A stretch of DNA of 64,000 bases from Actinomadura rifamycini DSM 43936 (GCF_000425065.1 NZ_AULB01000007.1:398907-462906); one strand, 5' to 3'. Numbered from the stretch's first letter, positions 7,619-16,521 are shown. The notes: generated from the letters alone by a model not told the origin. Translations and numbers: made by a program.

Positions 7619-8691
7619 AAGTAGTCGGTGGCGGAGCGGAGCCACTTGACGTACGACTTGGTGGACCGGGCGTCCGGGACGAGCCCGGTGAGCGGCCCCT
7701 GGCGGCTGGGCATCTCGGTCGCGACCATGCGGGCGACGCGGCGGACGGTCCTGGCGCGGGCGCGCTCGTAGGCGCGCGGGTCGCCGGGGGTGCGGCTCAG
7801 CGCCCAGGCGTCCTCGACGGCCTGGGCGGCGCCCATCGCCATGGCCGGGGGCATCGTGTGGACGGCGTCGCCGAGGAGGGTGGTCGGGCCGCGCCCCCAG
7901 GTGGACGGGACGCGGTGCAGGTGGTGCGGGTAGAAGCCGGCGGTCTCGGCGTGTTCGAGCACCGCGGGGAACGGGTCGGGCCAGCGCCCGAACCGCTCGC
8001 GCAGCCGGTCCAGGATGCCGGGCGAGTCCCAGAAGCGGCTTCCGGGCTTGGCGCGCAGGTCGAACCACCACAGGGCGCGGCCGTGCCCGGCGGGGGCGAT
8101 GCTGCCGAGCGACCGCCCGTCGGAGACGAGCACGGTCCGGCCGCCGCCGGCGATGTCGGACGGCAGGTCGGTGAACGCCTGCCAGGTGGCCCAGCCGTTG
8201 AGCCGCGCCTCGCGGCCGCCGAGGGCCCGCCGGACGACCGAGCGGCGGCCGTCGGCGCCGACGAGCAGGTCGCCGCGCGCGGTCCGCCCGTCGGCGAAGA
8301 CGAGCTCCGCGCGGTCGGGGTCGACCTCGGTGATCTCGTGCCCGTAGCGGACGGGCACGCCGTCGGCGAGGCGCTCGACGAGTTCGCGGCGGGCGATGTG
8401 CAGGGCGGGCAGGCCGTCGAAGGCGCGCTCGACGGCGGTGAGGTCGATGGCGCCGAGGCGGCGGCCGCGCGGCGAGAGGCTCACCATCGCCTCCAGCCGG
8501 CGGCCCGCGCCGTCGAGGTCGACCTCGAACTCGCGCAGGATGCCGGCGGTCGCGGGCCAGATCGAGATCGAGCCGCCTTCGGTGCGGAGTTCGGGCGCCG
8601 CCTCGTACACCTCGACGTCGTGGCCGGCGAGGGCGAGGCCGCGCGCCGCGCTCAGTCCCGCGACACCCGCGCCGGCGATGAGTACTCTCAT
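7615..8691 (-). CDS. FAD-dependent monooxygenase (aromatic hydroxylase type)
   Basis: 358 residues with all three flavoprotein hydroxylase fingerprints: GAGVAGLSAARGLALAGHDV (FAD ADP-binding), the DG motif around LLVGADGRRSVVRRALG, and GDAVHTMPPAMAMGAAQAVEDA (FAD ribityl binding). These single-component enzymes hydroxylate aromatic or similar substrates with NAD(P)H and O2, for instance urate or salicylate; the actual substrate is unknown. It is divergent from a TetR gene, and three repressor half-sites (8717-8738) fill the short gap, so that TetR very probably controls it. Its stop overlaps that of the convergent ddaH-like gene. Confidence 0.92.
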   Translation of the reverse strand: MRVLIAGAGVAGLSAARGLALAGHDVEVYEAAPELRTEGGSISIWPATAGILREFEVDLDGAGRRLEAMVSLSPRGRRLGAIDLTAVERAFDGLPALHIARRELVERLADGVPVRYGHEITEVDPDRAELVFADGRTARGDLLVGADGRRSVVRRALGGREARLNGWATWQAFTDLPSDIAGGGRTVLVSDGRSLGSIAPAGHGRALWWFDLRAKPGSRFWDSPGILDRLRERFGRWPDPFPAVLEHAETAGFYPHHLHRVPSTWGRGPTTLLGDAVHTMPPAMAMGAAQAVEDAWALSRTPGDPRAYERARARTVRRVARMVATEMPSRQGPLTGLVPDARSTKSYVKWLRSATDYF

Positions 8692-8716
8692 GTTCGGAAC
8701 CCATTCTGAGACTTAC

Positions 8717-8738
8717 AGTATCTGATACTAGGAGTATC
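8717..8738. promoter_or_regulatory. Triple half-site operator for the adjacent TetR
   Basis: AGTATC (8717-8722), one base, GATACT (8724-8729), three bases, AGTATC (8733-8738). Each neighbouring pair forms a perfect palindrome with a different spacer. The block lies in the 50-base gap between the divergent monooxygenase and TetR starts and overlaps the AGGAG ribosome site of the TetR gene, so binding would repress both. Confidence 0.7.
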
Positions 8739-8741
8739 ACA

Positions 8742-9305
8742 ATGATGGCTCGGGGGCGCAAGCCCGATCCCGCGGTGGACGCGCGCATCAAGCGGGCGGC
8801 GGTCGAGCTGCTGGTGGCGAAGGGGCCGTCGTTCACCGTGGACGAGGTGGCCGCGGCCGCCGGGGTGGGCCGGGCCAGCGTCTTCCGCCGCTACGCGACG
8901 AAGCGCGACATGCTGCTCGACGCGATCCGCGCCGCCATGGACGCCCAGGTCACGGCCGTCCCCGACACCGGCTCACTCGAAGGCGACCTGCTGGTGATCG
9001 TCACCGAGACGCTCGCCGTCTGGAACGCGCCCGAGTTCGCGGAGCGGACGCGCGAGATGTTCGGCGAGGCGGGCCGCGACCCGGCGGTCGGCGAGATCCT
9101 GCGCACCGCCATGCGCGACCGGATGGCCCGCAGCCGGCCGATCTACGACCGGGCGATCGAGCGCGGCGAGCTGGCCGCGGACGCCGACCTGTGGCTGCTG
9201 TCGGACATGGTCGTCGGCCTGGCCGTGTACCGGGGCCTCATCGGCGTGCCGCAGCCCGACCCGTCAGGCATGGTCCGCGCGCTGCTGCACGGCTTCGCCC
9301 GCTGA
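8742..9305 (+). CDS. TetR-family transcriptional regulator
   Basis: 187 residues. The N-terminal helix-turn-helix is clear (FTVDEVAAAAGVGRASVFRRYATKRDML), followed by a helical ligand/dimer domain without a recognisable subfamily signature. The first of two adjacent ATGs (8742) is used because AGGAG lies eight bases upstream. It is divergent from the FAD monooxygenase and probably represses it and itself through the half-sites between them, with an aromatic substrate as inducer (inference). The end overlaps the convergent MFS gene by 42 bases. Confidence 0.92.
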   Translation: MMARGRKPDPAVDARIKRAAVELLVAKGPSFTVDEVAAAAGVGRASVFRRYATKRDMLLDAIRAAMDAQVTAVPDTGSLEGDLLVIVTETLAVWNAPEFAERTREMFGEAGRDPAVGEILRTAMRDRMARSRPIYDRAIERGELAADADLWLLSDMVVGLAVYRGLIGVPQPDPSGMVRALLHGFAR

Positions 9306-10610
9306 CCCGCCCGGCCCCACGGGGGCGAGGCGGGCGAGTTCGCGGCGGGCGAGGCGGCGGGTGCGCAGCACCCCGGCGACGCCGACCGCCCAGACGAGCG
9401 CCTGCACGGTCCACGCGAGGCGGAACGCCTCGGGCGTGTACTCCCGGCCGGGCGACGCGGCGTCGAGCACGACCCCGACGAGCAGGATGGTGACGAGCGC
9501 GCCGACCGAGCCGCCGACGTTGACGATGCCGGTCGCGGCGCCGTGCCGTCCGGGCGGGTTGAACGTCCGGGCGTAGTCGAAGCCGATCATGGCGCCGGGG
9601 CCGCCGAGCGCGACGCACAGCACGAGGACGACCAGCAGCCAGGCGGGCGCGGGCGGCGGCCACGCGAGCGTCGCGGCCCACGCCCCGGCGTTGAGGCCGA
9701 CGATCCCGAGGACGAGCCACGAGCGGCGCAGCGGGTGCCGCGCCACGAGCCGTCCGATGTAGGGGCCGGACACCATGTTCGCCAGGACGAACACGGTGAG
9801 GAGGGTCGAGGCGGTCGCGGGCTCCATGCCCTGGCCGGACACCAGGTACGGGTAGCCCCACATCAGGGCGAAGGCGTTCGAGGCGAACTGGGTGACGAAG
9901 TGCGTCCAGAGGCCGAGGCGGGTGCCGGGCTGCCGCCACGCGGCGCGCAGGTCGCGGCCGATCTCGCGCGGCGTCGGGGACGCGGCCCGCGCGGCGTCGG
10001 GCGGGGCGTCGCGCAGCACGGCGAGCGCGAGGACGCCGACCAGCACGCCGAGGGCGGCGGCGGACCCGAACGCGGCGCCCCAGCCGGGGCCGTGCAGCAG
10101 CGCGACCAGCGGGACCGCGCTGAGCACCTGCCCGAGCTGCCCGAGCAGGCCGGTGAGCTGGGTGACGACCGGGACGCGCGGCGCCGCGAACCACGCGCCG
10201 ACGATGCCGAGCACGCTGATGAAGGTCATGGCGTCCCCGGCCGCGACGACGACGCGGGCGGCGACGGCGAGCGGGACGGACGTCGCGGCGGCCATCAGCG
10301 CCTGCCCGGCGGCCATCAGCAGCGCCCCGCCCGCGATCATCCGGCGCGGGCCGACGCGGTCGAGCAGCAGCCCGACGGGGATCTGCAGCCCCGCGTAGAC
10401 GAGGAGCTGGACGACCGTGAACGTGGCGAGGATCCCGGCGGACGCGTCGAACCGGTGCAGGGCGTCCTCTCCGGTGACGCCGAACGACGTCCGGTGCAGG
10501 ATCGCCGCGACGTAGGCGGCGATGCCCACGCCCCACAGCGCCCACGCGACGGGCGCGGTCCTGGTCTCTCCGGTCTCCTGGGGATGCTGGGGGGTTTGGG
10601 CGTTCTGCAC
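9264..10610 (-). CDS. MFS transporter
   Basis: About 448 residues with twelve predicted membrane helices. The loop DRVGPRRMIAGG after helix 2 matches the major facilitator signature, and a second-half copy is seen at GRLVARHPLRRSWL. Family resemblance is to nitrate/hexuronate-like MFS permeases, but I cannot name a substrate. The start is uncertain: GTG 10610 leaves a short cytoplasmic tail but has a weak ribosome site, whereas GTG 10667 would overlap the upstream XRE-cupin gene by 41 bases. It is downstream of and co-directional with that regulator, so it is a likely target. The 3' end runs 42 bases into the convergent TetR gene. Confidence 0.88.
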   Translation of the reverse strand: MQNAQTPQHPQETGETRTAPVAWALWGVGIAAYVAAILHRTSFGVTGEDALHRFDASAGILATFTVVQLLVYAGLQIPVGLLLDRVGPRRMIAGGALLMAAGQALMAAATSVPLAVAARVVVAAGDAMTFISVLGIVGAWFAAPRVPVVTQLTGLLGQLGQVLSAVPLVALLHGPGWGAAFGSAAALGVLVGVLALAVLRDAPPDAARAASPTPREIGRDLRAAWRQPGTRLGLWTHFVTQFASNAFALMWGYPYLVSGQGMEPATASTLLTVFVLANMVSGPYIGRLVARHPLRRSWLVLGIVGLNAGAWAATLAWPPPAPAWLLVVLVLCVALGGPGAMIGFDYARTFNPPGRHGAATGIVNVGGSVGALVTILLVGVVLDAASPGREYTPEAFRLAWTVQALVWAVGVAGVLRTRRLARRELARLAPVGPGGSAGEAVQQRADHA

Positions 10611-10626
10611 GGAAAGCCAATGTATG

Positions 10627-11202
10627 TCACTTCCGTCTGGGTTGTGCGCGCATGTGCAAGCGCTCACCCTGCGGCCCCATCAGGCAGAGCACCTCGACCG
10701 GCCCGCCGACGCCCGCGAACCAGTGCGGCAGCCGGGTGTCGAACTCGGCGGCCTCCCCCGGCTCCAGGACCAGGTCGCGGTCGCCGAGGATGAGCCGCAG
10801 CCGCCCGTTCAGGACGTACAGCCACTCGTAGCCCTCGTGCGTCTTCGGCTCGGGCTTCCCCGGACGCTCCGGATGGATCATCTTGAACGCCTGGATGCCG
10901 CCCGGACGGCGCGTCAGCGGCATGACGATCAGGTCGCCCCGCTTCTGGGGCCGCAGCCGGACGCGCGGGTCGCCGACCTCGGGCGCGCCCACCAGCTCGT
11001 CCAGCGGCACCTGGTACGCCTGCGCGAGCGGCAGCAGCAGCTCCAGGCTGGGCCGCCGCTTGCCCGACTCCAGCCGCGACAGCGTGCTCACCGAGATGCC
11101 GGTGGACTCCGCGAGCGCGGACAGCGTCACCTCCCGCTCCCGGCGCAGCCGCCGCAGCCGCTCCCCCACGCCCGCCAGCACGTCCTCGATCGGTTCGCTC
11201 AT
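10627..11202 (-). CDS. XRE regulator with C-terminal cupin sensor domain
   Basis: 191 residues. Residues about 10-70 are a helix-turn-helix (VTLSALAESTGISVSTLSRLESGKR) and the C-terminal half is a small cupin with HEGYEWLYVLNGRLRLILGD and LEPGEAAEFDTRLPHWF, the usual two cupin motifs; the second keeps the His. Such proteins bind a small ligand in the cupin and control nearby transport or amine/amino-acid metabolism genes. The MFS gene follows 16 bases later in the same direction, and the TrxR-like oxidoreductase is divergent 65 bases away; either may be the target. Confidence 0.92.
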   Translation of the reverse strand: MSEPIEDVLAGVGERLRRLRREREVTLSALAESTGISVSTLSRLESGKRRPSLELLLPLAQAYQVPLDELVGAPEVGDPRVRLRPQKRGDLIVMPLTRRPGGIQAFKMIHPERPGKPEPKTHEGYEWLYVLNGRLRLILGDRDLVLEPGEAAEFDTRLPHWFAGVGGPVEVLCLMGPQGERLHMRAQPRRK

Positions 11203-11267
11203 GCGTCCATTGCAGTTTCGGCAACGAAGTTTGTCAATCCCGCAGGGCGTCGCGCATCCTCGGCGGC

Positions 11268-12203
11268 ATGAGCGAACACCTGGGGAACGAGCAGCGGGAA
11301 GTACTGATCATCGGCGGCGGCCCGGCCGGGCTGAGCGCGGCCCTGGTGCTGGCCCGGGCCCGCCGCCGCGTGACCGTCGTCGACTCCGGCGAGCCGCGCA
11401 ACGCGACCGTCGCGCACATGCAGGGGTTCCTGTCCCGGGACGGGATGCCGCCGGAGGAACTGCGCAGGATCGGCCGGACCGAGGTCCGCGGCTACGGCGG
11501 CGAGATCGTCGACGGCGCCGTCGAGCGCACCGAGCGGACCGCCGGCGGCTTCGCCGTGACGCTGCGGGACGGGACCGTCCTGCACGGCCGGCGGCTGCTG
11601 GTGGCCACCGGCGTCGTCGACGAGCTCCCGGACGTCCCCGGCCTGCGCGAACGCTGGGGCCGCGAGGTGCAGATGTGCCCGTACTGCCACGGCTGGGAGG
11701 TCCGCGACCAGAAGATCGTCGTACTGGCGACCGGCCCCATGTCGGTGCACCAGGCGCTGCTGCTCACGCAGTGGTCCGCGGACGTCGCGCTCGTCACCGC
11801 CGAGGCGCCGCAGGGAGCGGACGCCGACCGGCTCGCCGCCCGCGGCGTCACCGTCGTCCCGGGCGAACCGGCCCGGCTCGCCGTCGAGCGCGACCGCGTC
11901 ACCGGCCTCGACCTGGCCGGTGGGGAGACCGTCCCGTGCGACGCCGTCTTCCTCGGCCCGCGCATGGTCGCCCGCTCCGGCCCGCTGACCGACCTCGGCT
12001 GCGAGCTGACCGAGGACGGCCAGGTGAAGACCGACCAGTTCGGCCTCACCAGCGTGCCCGGCGTGTGGGCGGCCGGGAACGTGGCCAAGCCCGCCGGACA
12101 GGTGATCATCGCGGCGGCCGACGCCGTCTGGACCGCCGGGCTGATCAACATGGACCTCATCGAGGAGGACATCGAGCGCGAGCTCGCCGCCCGCGCGGCG
12201 TGA
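11268..12203 (+). CDS. Thioredoxin reductase-like FAD/NAD(P) oxidoreductase
   Basis: 311 residues, same size as TrxB. It has the FAD-binding IIGGGPAGLSAALVLARA, the redox-active disulfide motif MCPYCHGWE in the NADPH-domain position, and a C-terminal FAD contact GVWAAGNVAKPAGQVIIAAADA. The NADPH Rossmann glycine motif is weak: the segment IVVLATGPMSVHQALLL lacks the usual GGGDSA pattern, so coenzyme use may differ. CPYC rather than the classical CATC places it with the actinobacterial TrxR-like/disulfide reductase-like subgroup. It is divergent from the XRE-cupin gene. Start ATG 11268 gives only a modest ribosome site. Confidence 0.88.
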   Translation: MSEHLGNEQREVLIIGGGPAGLSAALVLARARRRVTVVDSGEPRNATVAHMQGFLSRDGMPPEELRRIGRTEVRGYGGEIVDGAVERTERTAGGFAVTLRDGTVLHGRRLLVATGVVDELPDVPGLRERWGREVQMCPYCHGWEVRDQKIVVLATGPMSVHQALLLTQWSADVALVTAEAPQGADADRLAARGVTVVPGEPARLAVERDRVTGLDLAGGETVPCDAVFLGPRMVARSGPLTDLGCELTEDGQVKTDQFGLTSVPGVWAAGNVAKPAGQVIIAAADAVWTAGLINMDLIEEDIERELAARAA

Positions 12204-12237
12204 CCCCGCCCGCGCCCCGGTCCGTAGGGTGGCGGGC

Positions 12238-13308
12238 ATGGACGGCGAGGCGCGGTGGCGGGACGAACGGGCGGCGCTCGACGGCGCGCGGGCACGGCTC
12301 GGGGAGGTCGCGGACGGCCTGTACCCGGACGTCCCGCGCGTCGCGGGCACGCCGCTGCGGTGCGCGGACGGCTGGGTTCCGGACGCGCCGGTCCCGCTCG
12401 GCGACGTCCGGCTCGCCTGGGACCCGGCGCCCCCGCCGCCCGCCGTCGCCGCCCCGCCGGACGGCCTGCCACCCGGGTACCGGACGTACGCGGAGGCCCT
12501 CGGGGCGCTCGCGCCGCCGGCGGTGTTCGAGGACCGCCCGGCCTACCGGCTCGTCGCCGTCGAGCCGCCGGCGGACCGGCCGGTGCTGCGGCTCTCGCCC
12601 GCGCGGTACTTCGACGGGGTGAACGTCGGCGAGGCGGTCGCGCACGAGCTGGCCGCCGGACGGCGCGGCCTGCGGGACCGGATCGGCGACCCGTGCGACC
12701 TCGCCCGCCGCACCGCGCTCCCGGCGATCACGACCGTGACGCTGACGGCGTCCGGGACGTACCTGCTGCACCGGCGCGACCCGGCGAAGGTGGCGCACGC
12801 GGGCGGCCTGCTCCAGGTGATGCCGGTCGGGGTGTTCCAGCCGCTCCGCGCGGCGGACGAGCGCCGCGACCTCGACCTGTGGCGCTGCATGGTCCGCGAG
12901 TACGCCGAGGAGGTGCTCGGCCGGGACGAGGACTACGGCGCCGCGTTCGACCAGGACGCGTGGCCCTTCCACCGCGCGCTGACCGCCGCCCGGACGGCCG
13001 GGCGGGCGCGCGCCCACCTGCTCGGCATCGGCGTCGACCCGCTGACGCTCGCGCTGGACGTGCTGACCGCCGTGGTGTTCGACGACGACGCGTTCGCCGA
13101 GCTGTTCGGGGACGCGGTCGAGGTCAACGCCGAGGGCGAGGTGGCGCGCGCGCCGTTCGACGGGACCGTCCCGGCGCCGATGCAGCCCGCCGGCGCCGCC
13201 GCGCTGGAACTCGCGTGGCGGCACCGGGAGGCGCTCCGGGTCACCCCGTCTCCGGTCAGTCCGTCACCGGTCAGTCCGCGACCGGTCAGTCCGCCACGAG
13301 GGCCTTGA
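12238..13308 (+). CDS. Hypothetical protein with a degenerate Nudix-like segment
   Basis: 356 residues from ATG 12238 (AGGGTGG upstream). No family is recognised with confidence. A central region AGGLLQVMPVGVFQP followed about 25 residues later by CMVREYAEEVLGRDEDYG resembles the Nudix helix (REUxEE) but with an extra residue before the glycine, so metal-pyrophosphate hydrolysis is doubtful. Similar proteins accompany regulators in actinomycetes, but I cannot give a role. The C-terminal tail PVSPSPVSPRPVSPP comes from three 15-base tandem repeats, and the last 23 bases overlap the convergent WS/DGAT gene. Confidence 0.7.
   Translation: MDGEARWRDERAALDGARARLGEVADGLYPDVPRVAGTPLRCADGWVPDAPVPLGDVRLAWDPAPPPPAVAAPPDGLPPGYRTYAEALGALAPPAVFEDRPAYRLVAVEPPADRPVLRLSPARYFDGVNVGEAVAHELAAGRRGLRDRIGDPCDLARRTALPAITTVTLTASGTYLLHRRDPAKVAHAGGLLQVMPVGVFQPLRAADERRDLDLWRCMVREYAEEVLGRDEDYGAAFDQDAWPFHRALTAARTAGRARAHLLGIGVDPLTLALDVLTAVVFDDDAFAELFGDAVEVNAEGEVARAPFDGTVPAPMQPAGAAALELAWRHREALRVTPSPVSPSPVSPRPVSPPRGP
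13252..13296. repeat. Three 15-base tandem repeats at overlapping gene ends
   Basis: Three copies of a 15-base unit beginning CCGGTCAGTCCG (13252, 13267, 13282) with variation only in the last three bases. In the plus frame they encode a repeated PVSP tail of the hypothetical protein; on the minus strand the third copy contains the TGA stop of the WS/DGAT gene (13286-13288). Copy-number change would therefore alter one protein end and the spacing of the other. Confidence 0.9.
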
Positions 13309-14731
13309 GCTCGCCGAGGGCGTCGTCGAGGTGGTCGATGATCTCGGCCGGGTCGGGGACGAGGTCGCGGCAGGCGACGATGCCGATGTCGACCGTCCCG
13401 TCGTAGGAGAACACGGTGATGTTGAGGCCGCCGCTGACGTCCGTCACCACCGAGATCGGGTAGTAGCCGAGGACGCGCGCGCCGCACAGGTAGAGCGGGA
13501 ACTGCGGGCCCGGCACGTTCGAGATCACCAGGTTGATCGGGCGGAGCGAGACGGCCGCGCCGGCCTGCAGGACGAGCCGCGTCAGCGGCCCGGCGACGGG
13601 CGCGGGGACGAGCCCGCTCAGCTCCCGCACCCAGCTTCCGGACGTCACGGCGAAGCGGCGCTTGACGAGGTCCATGTCGCGGCGGACGGCGGTGAACCGG
13701 CCGGCGGGGTCGGGGATGTGGGTGGCGAGCGGCACCGTCATGATCGACACCTGGTTGCACGCGTCGGTGGTGGACCGGCCGCCGCGCAGCGACACCGGGA
13801 CGCCGGCGACGAGCGGGCGGTCGGGCAGCTCGCCGCGCTTGTCGAGCCACTGCCGCAGCGCGGTCGCGCACAGCGCCATGACGACGTCGTTGACGCTGCC
13901 GCCGAGCCCCCGGCCGATCCGCTTGACCTCGTCGAGCGGCAGCTCGCCGCAGGCGACGGCGCGGCGCGGGCCGATCGGCCGGTTGAACGGGGTGGGCGGC
14001 GCGCTGGACCGCGGGACGCGCGGCAGGCCCTCGCGGCGCAGCGCCCCCTGGACGAACGCGGACGCGAGGCCCACGCCGGGGATGGCGGCGACGCCCGGGA
14101 TCTCGTCGGCGTGCGGGACGGCGCGGGCCATCGACAGCGCGGCCTTCACCGGGTGCAGCGCGGCCTTGAGCAGGCCGGTGCGGAGCATGTCGCCGAGCGC
14201 GGGGGCGCGCTCGGGGATCCGGTCGGGGTCGGGGTGCACCTCGCGGGGCTCGGGGGTGAGGTCGAGCAGCGCGGCGAGCGTCTCGGCGGCCATGACGCCG
14301 TCGGTCGCGGCGTGGTGCACCTTGGCGTAGACGGCGGTGAGGCCGCCTTCGAGCCCCTGGACGAGCACGATCTCCCAGAGCGGGCGGGCGCGGTCGAGGG
14401 GCCGCTCGTGGAGCATCGCGACGACCTCGGCGAGCTGCCGCCGGGTGCCGGGCGCGGGCAGCCCGATCTCCGAGATGTGCCGTTCGGGCGTGAAGTCGGG
14501 GTCGTCCTCCCAGTAGGGGTGGTCGAGGGAGAAGGGGACCTGGACGAGCCGCTGCCGCAGCGGCGCGGCCAGGTGCGCGCGCTCGCGGATCAGCGACGCC
14601 ACCAGCGGGGCGGTGAGCCGCCCGCCGGGGCAGCCGGCCGGGTCGACGACGCCGACCCCGGCTATGTGCGCGTGCGTGGTGCCGGTCTCGGCGTGGAGGA
14701 AGGTCGCGTCCACGGTGGTCAGCTGGCCCAT
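13286..14731 (-). CDS. Wax ester synthase/acyl-CoA:diacylglycerol acyltransferase
   Basis: 481 residues, full length for the WS/DGAT family. The catalytic HHxxxDG motif appears as HHAATDG in the N-terminal half, and the C-terminal domain has the family signature around NDVVMALCATALR and VISNVPGP. It makes triacylglycerol or wax ester from acyl-CoA at the membrane face, the storage-lipid step typical of mycolata and streptomycetes. A TGF_beta-like name is not warranted. It is transcribed alone on the minus strand; the 245-base gap upstream is AT-richer and shared with the divergent uracil-DNA glycosylase. Confidence 0.95.
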   Translation of the reverse strand: MGQLTTVDATFLHAETGTTHAHIAGVGVVDPAGCPGGRLTAPLVASLIRERAHLAAPLRQRLVQVPFSLDHPYWEDDPDFTPERHISEIGLPAPGTRRQLAEVVAMLHERPLDRARPLWEIVLVQGLEGGLTAVYAKVHHAATDGVMAAETLAALLDLTPEPREVHPDPDRIPERAPALGDMLRTGLLKAALHPVKAALSMARAVPHADEIPGVAAIPGVGLASAFVQGALRREGLPRVPRSSAPPTPFNRPIGPRRAVACGELPLDEVKRIGRGLGGSVNDVVMALCATALRQWLDKRGELPDRPLVAGVPVSLRGGRSTTDACNQVSIMTVPLATHIPDPAGRFTAVRRDMDLVKRRFAVTSGSWVRELSGLVPAPVAGPLTRLVLQAGAAVSLRPINLVISNVPGPQFPLYLCGARVLGYYPISVVTDVSGGLNITVFSYDGTVDIGIVACRDLVPDPAEIIDHLDDALGELKALVAD

Positions 14732-14976
14732 GCTCTCGTCCCGTCCGCTCGTCGTGCGCCTGCCTACCTCTTGAGAGTTATGTCGTGGCCGGGCGGCGGG
14801 TCAACATTGTGAGCGAGAAGAAATAAGGTCTTAACGGGGCATTCCCCCCTCACCTCGGCGTATTTTGAGCAGGTTTTCACGAAGTTTTGATTATTTTCCG
14901 CGCGACCCCGGTCAGGAAATCTCACCGGCCCCATCAAGCCGCGGCGTGTCCGATCATCTCGCTAGGGTGTGGCGCC

Positions 14977-15654
14977 ATGACGGCACGCCCCCTCTCAGAG
15001 ATCGTCGAAGCCGGCTGGGCGGACGCGCTGCGGCCCGTCGCCGGGACGATCGCCGCCGCCGGGGACTGGCTGCGCGCGGAAGTCGCGGCCGGGCGGCGGT
15101 ACCTCCCCGCCGGGAACATGGTCCTGCGCGCGTTCACCCAGCCCTTCGACGACGTCCGCGTCCTCATCGTCGGGCAGGACCCCTACCCCACCCCGGGGCA
15201 CGCGGTCGGGCTCAGCTTCTCCGTCGCGCCGCACGTCCGGCCGCTGCCCGCGAGCCTGATCAACATCTTCCGCGAGTACTGCGACGACCTCGGCCACCCC
15301 GAGCCGTCCACCGGCGACCTCACGCCGTGGGCCGAGCAGGGCGTCCTGCTGCTCAACAGGGCGCTCACCGTGATGCCCGGCAACATCGGCTCGCACCGCG
15401 GCAAGGGCTGGGAAGAGGTCACCGAGCAGGCCATCCGCGCGCTCGCCGGGCGCGGCCGCCCGCTCGTCGCGATCCTGTGGGGACGCGACGCCCGCAACCT
15501 CAAGCCGATGCTCGGCGGCGTGCCCTGCATCGAGTCGCCGCACCCGAGCCCCCGCTCGGCCGACAGCGGCTTCTTCGGCTCGCGCCCGTTCAGCCGCGCC
15601 AACGAGATCCTCCAGAAGCAGGGCGCGCCGCCCGTCGACTGGAAGCTGCCGTAG
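14977..15654 (+). CDS. ung: Uracil-DNA glycosylase, family 1
   Basis: 225 residues from ATG 14977, the start that matches family length. The catalytic water-activating loop [17 protein letters not shown] is intact with Asp68, the uracil-recognition segment LLLNRALTV is present, and the DNA-intercalation/histidine motif reads HPSPRSA where HPSPLS is usual, so the catalytic His is retained but the tip residue Leu is replaced by Arg. It excises uracil from DNA. Only six bases separate its stop from the convergent hypothetical gene. Confidence 0.95.
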   Translation: MTARPLSEIVEAGWADALRPVAGTIAAAGDWLRAEVAAGRRYLPAGNMVLRAFTQPFDDVRVLIVGQDPYPTPGHAVGLSFSVAPHVRPLPASLINIFREYCDDLGHPEPSTGDLTPWAEQGVLLLNRALTVMPGNIGSHRGKGWEEVTEQAIRALAGRGRPLVAILWGRDARNLKPMLGGVPCIESPHPSPRSADSGFFGSRPFSRANEILQKQGAPPVDWKLP

Positions 15655-15660
15655 GCCCGC

Positions 15661-16521
15661 TCAGCTCTCGTCGGGGAGGCGGCGCAGCAGCGCGGCGAAC
15701 TCGTCCGACCCGGACGGCGTCGCGTCCGGGTCCAGCGGGGTGAGGCGGCGCTCGCCGTGGCTCCAGTACACGCCCGGCGCGCACGGGTCGTCGGCGTCGC
15801 CGTGCATCTCGCGGACGACGTCCGCGAACACCGGCAGCACCTCCAGCACCGCCGCCGACGTGATCGGGTACAGCAGCAGCGTGCTGTGGCACGGGACCCC
15901 GACCAGCGCGCCGTGCTCGTTCGGCCACGGCAGGAACTGGTCGACCTCGCTGAGCAGCGCCGACACGTACCGGCTGCCCGGCTTCGAGACGACGCGGACG
16001 TCCCGTCCCGGCAGCAGCGGCTGCACCCGGACCTCGACGTCGGCGAGCTCGCGGTCATGGGTGTTCGTCATCACGTAACCGAGCTTGTGCAGGCCGAGCA
16101 GCCCGGCCCGCGCCTTCGTCAGCGGCCCCCCGTAGCGCGGGTGCTCGATCATCACCATCGCGTCGAAGTGGTCGCCGGCCGGGACGACGACGAGCCCCTC
16201 GCGCTCGCGCGGCGCGAGCTTCGGCACGATCCGCAGCCGCAGCAGCTCGCGGACGTCCCCGAACAGCTCCATCTCCCCGACCGCGAGGAACGCGCGGTCG
16301 CCGACCTCGCGCACCCACTCGTCCACCACCTTCGGCCATGCCGCACGGGGCTCGCGGGCGCAGCGCTCCAGCACCGTCCAGCTCGACGCCCGCGCCTCCG
16401 ACCGGCCCACCGGCAGCACGACCTCCGAGGTGCCCGGGTCGAACCACGCGGTCGGCGCGAGGTCCGGCAGCACATCGCGGATGAGCGCGTGCACGTCCGC
16501 CGCCGCGTCCAACGGTTCCAT
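15661..16521 (-). CDS. Hypothetical protein, possibly DUF1444/YtpQ-like
   Basis: 286 residues, cytoplasmic. I do not recognise it firmly. The middle section with LGEMELFG-like VGEMELFGDVRELL, then RVVSKPGSRYVSALLSEVDQFLPWPNEHGALVGVPCHSTLLLYPI, resembles the YtpQ arrangement in which a stored-domain Ser/Tyr loop precedes a conserved VAVPxRDxLLF strand, but the resemblance is weak. Start ATG 16521 follows GAGGGGG by a few bases. It converges with ung and is divergent from the acyltransferase. Confidence 0.6.
   Translation of the reverse strand: MEPLDAAADVHALIRDVLPDLAPTAWFDPGTSEVVLPVGRSEARASSWTVLERCAREPRAAWPKVVDEWVREVGDRAFLAVGEMELFGDVRELLRLRIVPKLAPREREGLVVVPAGDHFDAMVMIEHPRYGGPLTKARAGLLGLHKLGYVMTNTHDRELADVEVRVQPLLPGRDVRVVSKPGSRYVSALLSEVDQFLPWPNEHGALVGVPCHSTLLLYPITSAAVLEVLPVFADVVREMHGDADDPCAPGVYWSHGERRLTPLDPDATPSGSDEFAALLRRLPDES

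Noticed and set aside
12229..13406. Overlapping long plus-strand frames in the 12.2-13.4 kb region
   Set aside because: Only the frame from 12238 to 13308 has balanced composition and proper codon bias; the others are Arg/Pro-rich shadows.
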